A stretch of 58,422 nucleotides of DNA from an uncultured Collinsella sp. (GCA_900543275.1 UQQL01000005.1:1-58422), one strand, 5' to 3'. Positions 22,339 through 32,063 are shown, counted from the first letter of the stretch. Program-made: numbers and translations. The notes: generated from the sequence alone by a model not told the origin.

Positions 22339-24792
22339 TTACGAGCGAACCTCGCCGTTTACGCCCTTGCACACCTTGGTGACGATCTTCTGGTGCGCCT
22401 TCTCGACCTCTTCGCTGGTGAGCGTGTGGTCATCAGAGCGATACGTAAGTGCGAAGGCCATGGACTTCTTGCCCTTGCCGATGCGGACCGGATCGCGGTA
22501 GACATCGAACAGGCGCACGCCCTCGAGCAGCTTGCCGCCGGCACTCGTAATACGACGCTCAAGATCCTCGCAGGTCACAGTGTTGTCGACCACGATAGCA
22601 AGGTCGTGCTCAACGGCCGGGTACTGCGAGAACTCACGGTAGTTCTCCTGATTGCGGGCGCCCTTGATCAGCTTGTCCAGATCGAGCTCAAAGGCAACGA
22701 CAACCTCGTCAATGCCCATAGCCTCGCGCGCCTCGGGGTGAATCTCGCCGACCCAGCCCAGCACGGTGCCGCCGGACAGAACCTCAGCCGCACGGCCCGG
22801 CTGCAAAAAGGCATAGCCCTCGCCCTCGACGGGACGGAAGCGGACCTTCTCGATGCGCAGCTGGGCGAGCAGCTCCTCGACAATGCCCTTGCCAAAGAAG
22901 AAACGCAGCTTGCGGTACTTCATGTTCCAAGACTGCTCGCTCCACTGGCCCGAGAGCACACCCGCCACGGACTTGGTCTCCTTGGGCAGGCTGGCATTCT
23001 CGCGACCGTGGAACAGGCTGCCGACCTCGTACAGATGCACGTTAGGCGTGCCGTGGGCCTCGTTGTAGGCCACAGACTGCAGCAGACCCGGCAGCAGCGA
23101 GCGGCGCATCTCGGTCTGCTCGGCCACCAGCGGGTTCATGAGAACCACGGGGCAGCCGCGGCCCTCGGTGGACATACCGATCTTCTCCAGGTCGCCCGGG
23201 GCGGCAAAGCCAAAGGTCGTAGTCTCGTTGAGGCCACAGGCGCGCAGGATCTCGCCGACCTTGCGGGTGAGCTTCTGCTCGCGGGTCAGGCCGCCGATGT
23301 GGTTCTTGGCAGCCGGGATGGTCGCCGTCACGCGGCCCATGCCCCACAGGCGCAGGACCTCCTCGATCAGGTCGATCTCACGCGGCAGGTCGGGACGGAA
23401 GCTCGGCGGCGTGACCATGAAGTCCTCGCCGTCGCGCTCGACGGTGCAGCCCAGACGGGTGAGCGAACGCTCGATAAAGTCGGGCTCGATGTCGGCACCG
23501 CAGATGGCATGCACGCGGGCCAGGCGCAGCCTAATGCTGTCGATGGTCTTGGGCGCGGGGAACACGTCCACATAGCCGGGGGCGACCTCGCCGCCGGCGA
23601 TCTCCTCGATAAGCGCGCACGTCACATTGGCGACGTCCACGCAGCCGGTCTCGTCGACCTGGCGCTCAAAGCGGATGGAGGCGTCGGAGATCAGCGACAG
23701 GTCACGGCTGGTGTGCGAGGTGCGGCCGGCGTTGAAGCAGGCGCTCTCGACCATCACGTCAACGGTATCGTCCTCGATCTCGGAATCCATGCCGCCCATA
23801 ACGCCGGCCAGCGCCACGGGGCGCTCGCCGTCGGTGATAAGGCCCATGCCGGCGTCGAGCACGCGCTCCTCGCCATCGAGCGTCGTGAATTTCTCATCCT
23901 GCTGGGCGGCGCGAACCACCACGCGACGGTGGCCATCGCGCTCGGCAAAGGTGTCCAGGTCAAAGGCGTGCAGCGGCTGACCGGTGAGCATCATCACATA
24001 GTTGGTGATGTCGACGATGTTGTTGTGCGGGCGCACGCCCAGGGCGTTAAGGCGCTTGACCATCCAGTCGGGCGACGGGCCGACCTTCACGTTGCGCACG
24101 ATGCGGGCGACATAGCGGTCGCACAGGCCCTCGTCGGCAATCTCGACCGAAAGCTCGTCGTCGGTCGCGCGGCCGGTCTCCGCCTTGATGACGGGCAGCT
24201 CAACGTGGAAATCGCGGTCGAAGATGGCACCGGTCTCGCGGGCCATGCCAATCATGGACAGGCAGTCGGGGCGGTTGGGCGTGATCTCGCAGTCGAGCAC
24301 GGTGTCGCTCGAGCCCACATACTCGGCAAACGGCATGCCGCAGGGCGTATCCTCGGGCAGGATCATAATGCCGGAGTGGTCGCCGCCCAGGCCGAGCTCG
24401 CGTGCGGAGCAGTTCATGCCCATGGACACGACGCCGCGAAGCTTGCTCTTCTTGATCTTGACGTCGCCGGGCAGAACTGCGCCGATCATGGCCGTGACGA
24501 TGTGGTCGCCGGCCTCGAAGTTCTGCGCGCCGCAGACGATCTGCAGCGGAGCGGGATTGCCGTCAGCGTCGAGGTTCTTGTCACCCACGTCGACCGAGCA
24601 CACATACATATGGTCGCTATCGGGGTGCGGGGTCTTGGTGAGCACCTTGGAGGTCACCACGTGGTCGAAGGATTCTCCCACGGTGTCAATCGCCTCGACC
24701 TCGGTGCCGGTACGGATATATTCGTCCGAAAGAGTCTTGGGATCCTCCGGAATATCGATCATGGTCTTGAGCCAGTCGTAAGAAACGCGCAT
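22339..24792 (-). CDS. pheT: Phenylalanyl-tRNA synthetase beta subunit
   Basis: 817 residues. Domains in order: the N-terminal part MRVSYDWLKTM, an EMAP-like tRNA-binding OB fold (HPDSDHMYVCSVDVG, about 56-70, then IVCGAQNF), the B3/B4 editing domain, B5 (RLRLARVHAICGADI), the degenerate catalytic-like core, and the C-terminal FDX-ACB anticodon-binding domain (FSQYPAVEHDLAIVVDN to the end). With PheS it forms the (alpha-beta)2 enzyme charging tRNA-Phe. It lies 180 bp downstream of pheS and should be read from the T-box-controlled transcript, although a long hairpin occupies the gap. Confidence 0.97.
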   Translation of the reverse strand: MRVSYDWLKTMIDIPEDPKTLSDEYIRTGTEVEAIDTVGESFDHVVTSKVLTKTPHPDSDHMYVCSVDVGDKNLDADGNPAPLQIVCGAQNFEAGDHIVTAMIGAVLPGDVKIKKSKLRGVVSMGMNCSARELGLGGDHSGIMILPEDTPCGMPFAEYVGSSDTVLDCEITPNRPDCLSMIGMARETGAIFDRDFHVELPVIKAETGRATDDELSVEIADEGLCDRYVARIVRNVKVGPSPDWMVKRLNALGVRPHNNIVDITNYVMMLTGQPLHAFDLDTFAERDGHRRVVVRAAQQDEKFTTLDGEERVLDAGMGLITDGERPVALAGVMGGMDSEIEDDTVDVMVESACFNAGRTSHTSRDLSLISDASIRFERQVDETGCVDVANVTCALIEEIAGGEVAPGYVDVFPAPKTIDSIRLRLARVHAICGADIEPDFIERSLTRLGCTVERDGEDFMVTPPSFRPDLPREIDLIEEVLRLWGMGRVTATIPAAKNHIGGLTREQKLTRKVGEILRACGLNETTTFGFAAPGDLEKIGMSTEGRGCPVVLMNPLVAEQTEMRRSLLPGLLQSVAYNEAHGTPNVHLYEVGSLFHGRENASLPKETKSVAGVLSGQWSEQSWNMKYRKLRFFFGKGIVEELLAQLRIEKVRFRPVEGEGYAFLQPGRAAEVLSGGTVLGWVGEIHPEAREAMGIDEVVVAFELDLDKLIKGARNQENYREFSQYPAVEHDLAIVVDNTVTCEDLERRITSAGGKLLEGVRLFDVYRDPVRIGKGKKSMAFALTYRSDDHTLTSEEVEKAHQKIVTKVCKGVNGEVRS

Positions 24793-24857
24793 CTAACTGG
24801 TCTCCTTTCATCTGTAACGTCTGCAATAAACAGACGGAAAACTCCAGCTACGGAGAC

Positions 24858-24972
24858 GGGTTTCCGAGGTGCCGCAGATTGCCTTGAAAGAGGAGGGCCG
24901 CGTACTTAGGTACGCAACCGACGATTGAAAGGCAAGGTGCGGTGGCTCGGGAAGCCGCCGGGACAGGTCAAC
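24858..24972 (-). repeat. Long hairpin between pheS and pheT (family member 3)
   Basis: An imperfect long stem joins the region around GTTTCCGAGGTGCCGCA (from 24860) with GGTGCGGTGGCTCGGGAAG (about 24926-24944), further paired through TTGCCTT and AAGGCAA, with a perfect GCGTAC-ttag-GTACGC tip region. Next to the pheS stop it carries TAAGTTGACCTGTCC, matching the ATPase 3' element except for one base. It has no T-run, so read-through into pheT is possible. Confidence 0.65.
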
Positions 24973-26049
24973 TTAAAATTGGTTCAAGAAGCGCATATCG
25001 CCTGTCATGAGAGTTCTGAGGTCGGGCAGGTCGTAGCGCAGGGCCGCGACGCGCTCGGCGCCAATGCCAAAGGCGAAGCCGGTATACTTCTCGGGGTCGA
25101 TGCCACAGTTGATAAGAACGTTGGGGTCGACCATGCCGCAGCCCAGGATCTCGATCCAGCCGCTGTGCTTGCAGAAGTTGCAGCCCTTGCCGCCGCAGAC
25201 GTGGCAGCTCACGTCCACCTCGCAGCTGGGCTCGGTGAAGGGGAAGAAGTGCGGGCGGTAACGCGTCTTGCGATCCTCGCCAAACATGCACTTAACAAAG
25301 TAGTCGAGCGTGCCCTTAAGATCGCCAAAGGTGACGCCCTCGTCGACGACCAGGCCCTCGATCTGGTTGAACTGCGGCAGGTGGCAAGCGTCGGCTGTAT
25401 CGGGACGGTAAACGGTGCCCGGGCAGATCATGTAGATGGGCGGCTTTTGCGACTCCATAGTGTGGATCTGCACGCCCGAGGTCTGGGTGCGCAGGAGCAC
25501 GTCGGACTCGCCATGGGCGTGGGCCTCGGGGTGCGCGACGCTGCCGGGGTTGTTGTCGACCACGTAGAAGGTATCGCGGGCCGAGCGGCTCGGGTGATCC
25601 ATGGGGGCGTTGAGCGCGGTGAAGTTGTAGTAGGAGGTGTCGACCATGGGGCCGGACTCGACGGTGTAGCCGATGCCGCAGAAGATGTCCTCGGCCTCCT
25701 CGATAATCTGCTTGATCAGGTGCTGGTGGCCGATCTGCGGACGGATGCCCGGCAGCGTGATGTCGACGGCGTCGTGCTCCAGTGCGCGCTTGAGGGCGGC
25801 GGCCTTCATCTCGGTGTTGCGCTCGTCGAGCATGCCCTCAATCAGCTGGCGCATCTCGTTGGCGCGCTTGCCCATGACGGGGCGATCCTCGGGGGCGAGC
25901 TTGCCCATCATGCGCATCAGGCCGGTGATGCGGCCCTTGCGACCGAGCAGCTCAACGCGCGCAGCCTCGAGCTTGGCGGCGTCGTCGGCGCCTGCGACGA
26001 GCTCCTTGGCCTCTTCCTCGAGTTTGACCAGATCATCAATCAGACTCAT
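24973..26049 (-). CDS. pheS: Phenylalanyl-tRNA synthetase alpha subunit
   Basis: 358 residues from the ATG following AAGGGAAG. A coiled-coil N-terminal region (about 1-85), then the class II catalytic domain: motif 1 region (HPLIKQ-equivalent GHQHLIKQIIEEAEDIF), motif 2 (about 'TSGVQIHTM', 'CPGTVYRPDTADACHLPQFNQIEG'), and motif 3 GFAFGIGAERVAALRY. It has the CHVCGGKGCNFC cysteine cluster found in many bacterial PheS proteins just before motif 3. Expression is controlled by a T-box leader that senses uncharged tRNA-Phe. Confidence 0.97.
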   Translation of the reverse strand: MSLIDDLVKLEEEAKELVAGADDAAKLEAARVELLGRKGRITGLMRMMGKLAPEDRPVMGKRANEMRQLIEGMLDERNTEMKAAALKRALEHDAVDITLPGIRPQIGHQHLIKQIIEEAEDIFCGIGYTVESGPMVDTSYYNFTALNAPMDHPSRSARDTFYVVDNNPGSVAHPEAHAHGESDVLLRTQTSGVQIHTMESQKPPIYMICPGTVYRPDTADACHLPQFNQIEGLVVDEGVTFGDLKGTLDYFVKCMFGEDRKTRYRPHFFPFTEPSCEVDVSCHVCGGKGCNFCKHSGWIEILGCGMVDPNVLINCGIDPEKYTGFAFGIGAERVAALRYDLPDLRTLMTGDMRFLNQF

Positions 26050-26135
26050 GTCTTCCCTTTCGTCTCTCGCGCTCCCCGCTCGCCGGGACGACTGCCGCCG
26101 CCTGGCGTTGTGAAAACGCGGCCCGGTTCGGTAAC

Positions 26136-26420
26136 AAAAAACCGCCCTCGGGCATGTACATTGCCCAAGGACGGTTGAATTCCGCGGTACCACCTTGTTT
26201 GACGCGGCGGATGTCTGGCCCGCCGTGCCCACTCTGCGCCCCTTATCGCGAGGCTCACGGCTTCCCTACTGGGGACATCGCCGCCGCTGGCCGCGTGCCC
26301 GTTGAGGTCGCTGCTCGGGAGTGAACGCTTGGCCCTTGTCACCGCAGGAAGGCTCGCAGCCCATGACCTTCCCTCTCTTGCCGGCGACGCGGCGGGCAAA
26401 ACCCTCTCCGTCAACGCATT
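26136..26420 (-). promoter_or_regulatory. T-box leader of pheST (Phe)
   Basis: On the minus strand the canonical T-box AAGGTGGTACCGCG lies at about 26184-26197, followed by the terminator: CCGTCCTTGGGC pairs with GCCCGAGGGCGG (26142-26174), then TTTTTT. Upstream is a long structured leader with GAGCCTTCCTGC, where TTC is the likely Phe specifier. Uncharged tRNA-Phe would stabilise the antiterminator and switch on synthetase expression. Confidence 0.9.
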
Positions 26421-26555
26421 GGGCTATAGGATAACACATTCTGCGTGTGCATCGCCGCGTTCCGTTTTGTTCGCACTGGGTACAAGGCAGGTAGCTGTGC
26501 AAACTGGCCGCACGCCCACCCGTGGCGCTCGACCTGCGAGATCAAGGATATAGGT

Positions 26556-28130
26556 ATGGGAAAGAAACTCGATAAGAAGGCCAAGCCTGCAGCGGGCAAG
26601 ACATCCAAAGGCATGAAGGTCGATAAGGCCGTCAAAAAATTCCGCAAGCTCGAAGGCAAGCTGTGGACTCGCGAGTACCTGCTCAAGATTGCCGAGTTCG
26701 ATGGAGCGACGATTGCTCCTGCCAACGGCGCAGCAGCGCGTGCCGACGCCATGGGCACGCTTGCCGGCGAGCATCACAAGCTGCTGACCAGCGAGAAGTC
26801 CGTTGAGCTCGTACGCTCGTTAGCGCGCGAGACCGTCGCCGGCGGCAAAATCGACGACCCTCAGCTGCTCGACGAGATCCGTGTGCTCGGCCGCGATCAA
26901 CGTGAGGCCAGTGCCATCCCCACCGAAGAAGCCGAGGCCTGGACCAGGCTCACCTGCGAGGCGGACGCCGTGTGGCACAAGGCCAAGGCAGCCAACGACT
27001 GGGCGAGCTTTGAGACCTATGTGGATAGAATCGTCGCCCAACTTAAGCATCAGGCCGAGCTCATGGACCCCAAGCGCGATCCATACGACGTTTGGCTCGA
27101 CCAGTACGAGCGCGGCCTTTCCGCCAAGAGCTTCGACGCGTTTTGCGACGAGGTCAAGGCCACGGTCGTGCCGCTCGTGCATGCCATCGGCGAGCGCGGC
27201 CAGCAGCCGGCTGCCGACTTTTTGCACGCCCACGTGCCCGAGGCTGCCCAGCGCGCCATGAGCTTCGACCTTATGAAGCTTGTCGGCCTGGACCTGGACG
27301 ACACCACGCTTGCCTTTACCGAGCATCCGTTTAGCGAGGGCTTTGCCGTGGGTGATGCGCGTATTGCCACGCACATCTATGAGGACGACTGCATCTCCAA
27401 CGTCTACAGCATCATCCACGAGGCAGGACACGCCATGTACGAGCTGGGCGTGAACCCCGCCTATGCGCGCACGTGCCTGGAGGGCGGCACCTCTATGGGC
27501 ATCCACGAGAGCCAGAGCCGCTTCTTTGAGAACACCGTGGGCCGCAGCCGCGCCTTTATGGGACCGCTGCTCGAGGTGCTGCGCCGTCACGCGCCCGAGG
27601 TCTACGGCGACGTGGACGAGGACACGCTCTACTGCGCCGTGAACATTGCGCAGCCGTCGCTGATCCGCACCGAAGCCGACGAGCTCACCTACCCGCTGCA
27701 TATTATGGTGCGCTACCAGATTGAGCGCATGCTGTTTGCCGGCGAGGCCACGGCCAAGGACATCCCCGCGCTTTGGAACCGCTTTATGGACGAGTACCTG
27801 GGCCTTCCCGTTCCCGACGACACGCGCGGTTGTCTGCAGGACACGCACTGGAGCGGCGGCTCGTTTGGCTACTTCCCCACCTATGCGCTGGGCAGCGCCT
27901 ACGACGCCATGTTTGTGCCGGCCATGTGCCGCGACGGCGTCGACCTTACCGGTGCCTGCGCGAGTGGCGATCTGTCACCCGTTCGCGCGTGGCTGGGCGA
28001 GCACATTTGGCAGTGGGGTCGCGCCAAAGACGCGCCGGAGCTTATCGAGGGTGCATGCGGCATGCCGTTCGACGCCCGCTACTACTGCAGCTACCTGCAG
28101 GACAAGTTCACCACGCTCTACCAGCTGTAA
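26556..28130 (+). CDS. M32 family metallocarboxypeptidase (Taq type)
   Basis: 524 residues, starting MGKKLDKKAKPAAGKTSK after AAGGA. A Lys-rich extension of about 35 residues precedes the usual M32 start. The zinc motif HEAGH is at 288-292, with the third ligand Glu in the 'GTSMGIHESQSRFFENTVGRS' helix. Other family blocks are visible, such as HPFSEGFAVGDARIATHIYE and YFPTYALGSAYDAMF. These enzymes remove C-terminal residues from peptides in the cytoplasm. It is single-gene and divergent from pheS. Confidence 0.95.
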   Translation: MGKKLDKKAKPAAGKTSKGMKVDKAVKKFRKLEGKLWTREYLLKIAEFDGATIAPANGAAARADAMGTLAGEHHKLLTSEKSVELVRSLARETVAGGKIDDPQLLDEIRVLGRDQREASAIPTEEAEAWTRLTCEADAVWHKAKAANDWASFETYVDRIVAQLKHQAELMDPKRDPYDVWLDQYERGLSAKSFDAFCDEVKATVVPLVHAIGERGQQPAADFLHAHVPEAAQRAMSFDLMKLVGLDLDDTTLAFTEHPFSEGFAVGDARIATHIYEDDCISNVYSIIHEAGHAMYELGVNPAYARTCLEGGTSMGIHESQSRFFENTVGRSRAFMGPLLEVLRRHAPEVYGDVDEDTLYCAVNIAQPSLIRTEADELTYPLHIMVRYQIERMLFAGEATAKDIPALWNRFMDEYLGLPVPDDTRGCLQDTHWSGGSFGYFPTYALGSAYDAMFVPAMCRDGVDLTGACASGDLSPVRAWLGEHIWQWGRAKDAPELIEGACGMPFDARYYCSYLQDKFTTLYQL

Positions 28131-28231
28131 GGATTGACCAGCACGCCATCGCCAACGCCAACCATGTTGACGCCAATGTCTTGGCAACGTCAGCGAAAAC
28201 GACCCTAAGCGAGCAAGGCGACGTGAAATGA

Positions 28232-28260
28232 AAGGGCGCTGACCTTCTGGTCGCGCCCTT
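28232..28260. terminator. Hairpin between convergent genes (candidate terminator)
   Basis: AAAGGGCGC-t-GACC-ttct-GGTC-GCGCCCTT forms a near-perfect stem about 100 bp past the M32 peptidase stop. The T-run is poor on the plus strand. A second perfect hairpin follows at 28308-28337. Confidence 0.55.
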
Positions 28261-28307
28261 GAAATTGAACGTCAGATTGCCGCTTAGGGGCGTTTGCAGC
28301 GTCGAGC

Positions 28308-28337
28308 AGTTACGCGGTTTGGTAAAACCGCGTAACT
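28308..28337 (-). terminator. Hairpin at the 3' end of glmM
   Basis: AGTTACGCGGTTT pairs with AAACCGCGTAACT around a tiny loop and overlaps the glmM stop codon. There is no T-run after it on the minus strand, so it may be an mRNA-stabilising stem rather than a simple terminator. Confidence 0.5.
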
Positions 28338-29667
28338 ACAGGGCTTCCAGTGCGGCGGCGATGCGCTTCATGGCGGCGTCGGCAGCGGCTTGCTCGGGGG
28401 CCTCGGCCAAAACGCGGATCACCGACTCGGTTCCGCTCTTGCGCACCAGCACGCGGCCCTCGCCTGCCAGCGCAGCCTCGGCCTCGGCGATGGCGTTCTG
28501 CACGCCCATGTTCTCGAGCGCGGCGTCCTTGTCCGCCACGCGCACGGCCACCTGCGCCTGCGGTAGCAGCTTGCACGGAGCCGTGAGCTGCGAGAGCGTC
28601 TCGCGCTCGGCGCGGATCACTTCCATCACGCGCAGCGAGGTCATAATGCCGTCGCCCGTGCGCTCGATATCGCCAAAGATCGTATGGCCCGTCTGCTCGC
28701 CGCCTAGGCTGTAACCGCCCTCGCGCATCTTGGCATACACGTGACGGTCGCCCACACCGCTGGTCACGGCACTTAGGCCGGCAAGCTCCAACGACTTGAT
28801 CAGGCCAAAGTTGCTGGCAATCGTCGGAACCACGGTACCGCCCGAAAGGCGACCGTGCTTGTTCAGGTACACGCCGCACACGTACAGGATCTGGTCGCCA
28901 TCGACCACGCGGCCGCGCTCGTCCACGGCCAGGCAGCGGTCGGCATCGCCGTCATAGGCAAAGCCCACGTCCAGGCCCTGCTCCACCACGTGGCGCTGCA
29001 GACGCTCCATATGCGTGGAGCCGCAGTCGACGTTGATGTTAAAACCATCAGGCGCGGCATTGATCACGCGCACGTCGGCGCCCAGCGCGTCGAACACCGG
29101 CTTGGCCACCGAGGACGCCGAGCCGTTGGCGCAGTCGATGCCGATCTTGACGCCCTGCAGCGAAAAGTTCGCGCTGGCGATGAGCGAGGCAATGTAGCGG
29201 TTGCGGCCCTGCATGTAGTCCACCGTGGCGCCGATGTGGTTGCCCGTGGCCAGCGGCACCTCGCTCTTGCTATCGACGTAGTCCTCGATGAGCTCCAGTA
29301 CGTCCTCGTCCATCTTAAAACCGTCGCTATTGACGAGCTTAATGCCGTTATCGCAAAACGGGTTGTGGCTCGCGCTGATCATGATGCCGCAATCGAAGCA
29401 GCCTTCCACGGTCTGATGCGCTACGCCCGGCGTGGGGATCACGTGCAGCATATAGGCGTCCGCGCCGCTCGCGACCAAGCCGCTCACCAGCGCCGCCTCA
29501 AACATATAACTCGAGCGACGCGTGTCCTTACCCACGATGACGCGCGCCTTGCGCTCGCGGTTGGCGCCGTAATACCAGCCCACAAAACGGCCAATCTTAT
29601 AAGCGTGCTCTACCGTCAGCCCAACGTTAGCCTCACCGCGAAAGCCGTCGGTGCCAAAGTACTTCAT
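28336..29667 (-). CDS. glmM: Phosphoglucosamine mutase
   Basis: 443 residues. It starts MKYFGTDGFRGEANVGLT, carries the phosphoserine loop ISASHNPF with Ser100, the metal-binding DGDADR loop, the sugar-binding GGEQTGH motif (typical of GlmM) and a C-terminal phosphate-binding RKSGTES. It converts glucosamine-6-phosphate to glucosamine-1-phosphate for peptidoglycan precursor synthesis. GGAGAG precedes the ATG. A terminator separates it from the DUF4012 gene upstream. Confidence 0.96.
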   Translation of the reverse strand: MKYFGTDGFRGEANVGLTVEHAYKIGRFVGWYYGANRERKARVIVGKDTRRSSYMFEAALVSGLVASGADAYMLHVIPTPGVAHQTVEGCFDCGIMISASHNPFCDNGIKLVNSDGFKMDEDVLELIEDYVDSKSEVPLATGNHIGATVDYMQGRNRYIASLIASANFSLQGVKIGIDCANGSASSVAKPVFDALGADVRVINAAPDGFNINVDCGSTHMERLQRHVVEQGLDVGFAYDGDADRCLAVDERGRVVDGDQILYVCGVYLNKHGRLSGGTVVPTIASNFGLIKSLELAGLSAVTSGVGDRHVYAKMREGGYSLGGEQTGHTIFGDIERTGDGIMTSLRVMEVIRAERETLSQLTAPCKLLPQAQVAVRVADKDAALENMGVQNAIAEAEAALAGEGRVLVRKSGTESVIRVLAEAPEQAAADAAMKRIAAALEAL

Positions 29668-29686
29668 GCGCTCTCCTTACAAAATA

Positions 29687-29713
29687 GGGGCGAACAGATT
29701 GCCTGTCCGCCCC
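29687..29713 (-). terminator. Terminator between the DUF4012 gene and glmM
   Basis: GGGGCG-GACAG pairs with CTGTT-CGCCCC over a short loop, then TATTTTG on the minus strand, 37 nt after the DUF4012 stop. Confidence 0.8.
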
Positions 29714-29750
29714 AAAATGGTACTCGATTATCTGCGCTACCAGAAAAACC

Positions 29751-32063
29751 CTACGCCGACGCGCTGTCGCGAGCCGCCTGGCATGTAGGAGTCTGACGCA
29801 GCGTAAGCGGCTTGTCCCCCGCCTCGGCTGACGTGGTCAGCGTATATGTGATCGTCGTCGTCTCGCCAGCATGCAGGTCAACGGTGCCCGAATAGAAGGG
29901 GATTCCATGCCACGTAGCGGCGCCAAGACCAAACTGGGTGCCCTCGACGGTCAGATCAGTAATGTTGCCGCCCGTCGGGGCAAACAACGAGACATTCAGA
30001 CGCTCGTCGTCGCGCGCGGCATCGGGCGCGCTCGCCGCGACGTAGTCGGGCAGCTTGCCGGCCTCCTCCTGCGTCATGATGTTCGTCAGGGTAACGGCGA
30101 TGCGATACGAGCATGTGCCGTCACCGTTCTTGATGCCCTGGCCAATCTGCGTATCGGCATTCAGGTACCAGTCGAGCTTGGAGAAGCTCAGGTTGTTAAA
30201 GTAGACACCAGCAACGGGATCTTCACTCGGGTCATCCGGATCGGGCAGCGAGGCGTCGATGTTCATCTCCTTGATAGCGTTCTGCTCGTCATCGTTTTTC
30301 ATCCACGCGATCAGGCGGCCCTCTTCGGCACCGCGCTCAACGGCGCTGACAAGCTTCGTAACATCGACATCGCCGATACCGCCAAGGATCTTGTCGAAGG
30401 CAGCGCTGGCGACGGATGCAAAGATGCCGTCCGACTCCTCGACCGGATAGTTCCAGTACACATCGTGCATGAGGACCTTTGCGGCGTTGGTGCCGTCGAC
30501 AACCGTTCCGTCGGGCAGCGACACGTTACCGACCAGGCCCAGCAGATACTGCAGGAACACCGGGTCGATACCCACGACGCCGTCAACGTCCTGGCCATAT
30601 TGAGATTTCCACAGGGCTGCGACACGCTGCGAGTTGCGGGGCCAATCAGGCGAATAGGTATTGCCCGAGTTGTACAGGTTACTGTGGTTGCCGAACAGCG
30701 CCTCATCCTCTTCGTCGACGCTCTCGACTGCCTCATCCTCGCTGAGTCCAATGCGGGGAACAAACTCGCCAATCGACATCTGGCCGTCGGTGACCGAAAT
30801 CAGGCCCTGCGAACCGCCAAAGCCGCCGCAGGCACGAATCTCGACGTTGTTCATGGCGTACACAAGGTAGTTGCGCGTCTGGCCGTTGGCGCCGAGCATC
30901 TGCGGAAGGACGGGGGCGACCTTCTCCGCCGCGTCAACCGCGCCGTTGAGGGTGGCAAAGCCGTCCTTGGCCTTATCGACCAGCTCGGTCACCTGGGAAA
31001 TATGAGTATCGCCAATGCCCTGGATCTTCTCGTTGGCGCTCTTGAACACCTTGGAGCTATCGGAAAGCGAATCGGCGACCGCCTGCAGCGCGGACACGTT
31101 AATCATGCCGTCCTGAAACAGCTTGCCGGGCGTGGCCTGCGAAAGGTTATCGGCCATGGGAACCAGCGCATTGCTCGAGACATCGGACAGGGCGTCGATC
31201 ATGGTGCGGGCCGCATTGATGTCGCTGCCATACACCGGGATAAACGAAGCCGCCGTCCACAGCGGGCTCGAGGTCTCCGCCTTCATGCTGTCGCAAAGCT
31301 CATCAATCTTCTTCGCGTCGTCAGGCAGCGTCGAAAAATCGCCCGACGTGACCTTGTCCTTAAGGCCACCGACAATCTCGACGGCCTCCTTCGCTTCACT
31401 CTTTACGGTCTTTGCCGAGTTAAGCAGCATAAAGCCGCTTGCGCCAAGCGCAACGAGAAGCACCGCGACTACAGCGGCAATAATGGCGCCGGTGTGACGC
31501 TTTTTGCGTTCGCCCTTGCGATGGCGATGACGGACCAGACCGTCAGAGGTCGAACTCGACGAAGCGTCGCTACCGTAGTTCAAGCCAAAATCGTAATAAT
31601 CTTCCTTGGAACCCGAGCCCGCAAACTCGGCACCGCTATCATCCAGGCGGGCGAACGTGCCAGTCTCGGAGGCACCGGTGTAAATCGTGCCAAGGTTACC
31701 CGTAAGCCCCGCGCCACCGGCAGAGGGAGTATTGTTGGCGGCCTTGCCGGCATTAACGTTGCCGGCGGCATTTGCGGCGTTGGCAGCACCTGCGTTGTTC
31801 GCAGGTACCGAAGGAGCCCCGCTCGGCTGCGACGCGGAGGTTGCACCGCCCGCAAAGACATTCCCTCTTGCACGGCCGGTCTTTTTCGCCTTTTGAGACT
31901 GCTCGTACAGAGCGGTAAACATCGCCGTCTCGCCCGGGGACACGCGCTTACTGGAACCGCCCTGTCCAGCGCCGCCCGGCGTGCCGGCCTTACCAGCCCC
32001 GTTCGGACGCGGCGGAACTGCAGGACGGCCGTTATCGCTGCCCTTAAAGTGATTACCAGCCAT
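29751..32063 (-). CDS. DUF4012 membrane-anchored envelope protein
   Basis: 770 residues from MAGNHFKGSDNGRP, chosen for GAGGA upstream. A disordered cytoplasmic region (about 1-185, rich in Gly, Ala, Asn and Pro) leads to a basic patch (RHRHRKGERKKRH), one membrane helix (about 191-214) and a large extracellular domain. 'NYLVYAMNNVEIRACGGFGGSQGLISVTDG' and 'WPRNSQRVAALW' are typical of DUF4012 (RPGGGF-like motif). DUF4012 proteins occur in Gram-positive envelope gene sets; function unknown. The start ATG lies in a gene-poor gap, so it probably has its own promoter. Confidence 0.85.
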   Translation of the reverse strand: MAGNHFKGSDNGRPAVPPRPNGAGKAGTPGGAGQGGSSKRVSPGETAMFTALYEQSQKAKKTGRARGNVFAGGATSASQPSGAPSVPANNAGAANAANAAGNVNAGKAANNTPSAGGAGLTGNLGTIYTGASETGTFARLDDSGAEFAGSGSKEDYYDFGLNYGSDASSSSTSDGLVRHRHRKGERKKRHTGAIIAAVVAVLLVALGASGFMLLNSAKTVKSEAKEAVEIVGGLKDKVTSGDFSTLPDDAKKIDELCDSMKAETSSPLWTAASFIPVYGSDINAARTMIDALSDVSSNALVPMADNLSQATPGKLFQDGMINVSALQAVADSLSDSSKVFKSANEKIQGIGDTHISQVTELVDKAKDGFATLNGAVDAAEKVAPVLPQMLGANGQTRNYLVYAMNNVEIRACGGFGGSQGLISVTDGQMSIGEFVPRIGLSEDEAVESVDEEDEALFGNHSNLYNSGNTYSPDWPRNSQRVAALWKSQYGQDVDGVVGIDPVFLQYLLGLVGNVSLPDGTVVDGTNAAKVLMHDVYWNYPVEESDGIFASVASAAFDKILGGIGDVDVTKLVSAVERGAEEGRLIAWMKNDDEQNAIKEMNIDASLPDPDDPSEDPVAGVYFNNLSFSKLDWYLNADTQIGQGIKNGDGTCSYRIAVTLTNIMTQEEAGKLPDYVAASAPDAARDDERLNVSLFAPTGGNITDLTVEGTQFGLGAATWHGIPFYSGTVDLHAGETTTITYTLTTSAEAGDKPLTLRQTPTCQAARDSASA

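Noticed and set aside
22300..24909. An 869-codon plus-strand frame opposite pheT
   Set aside because: It is a composition artefact of the C-ending codons of pheT, rich in His, Val, Gly and Leu, with no domain.
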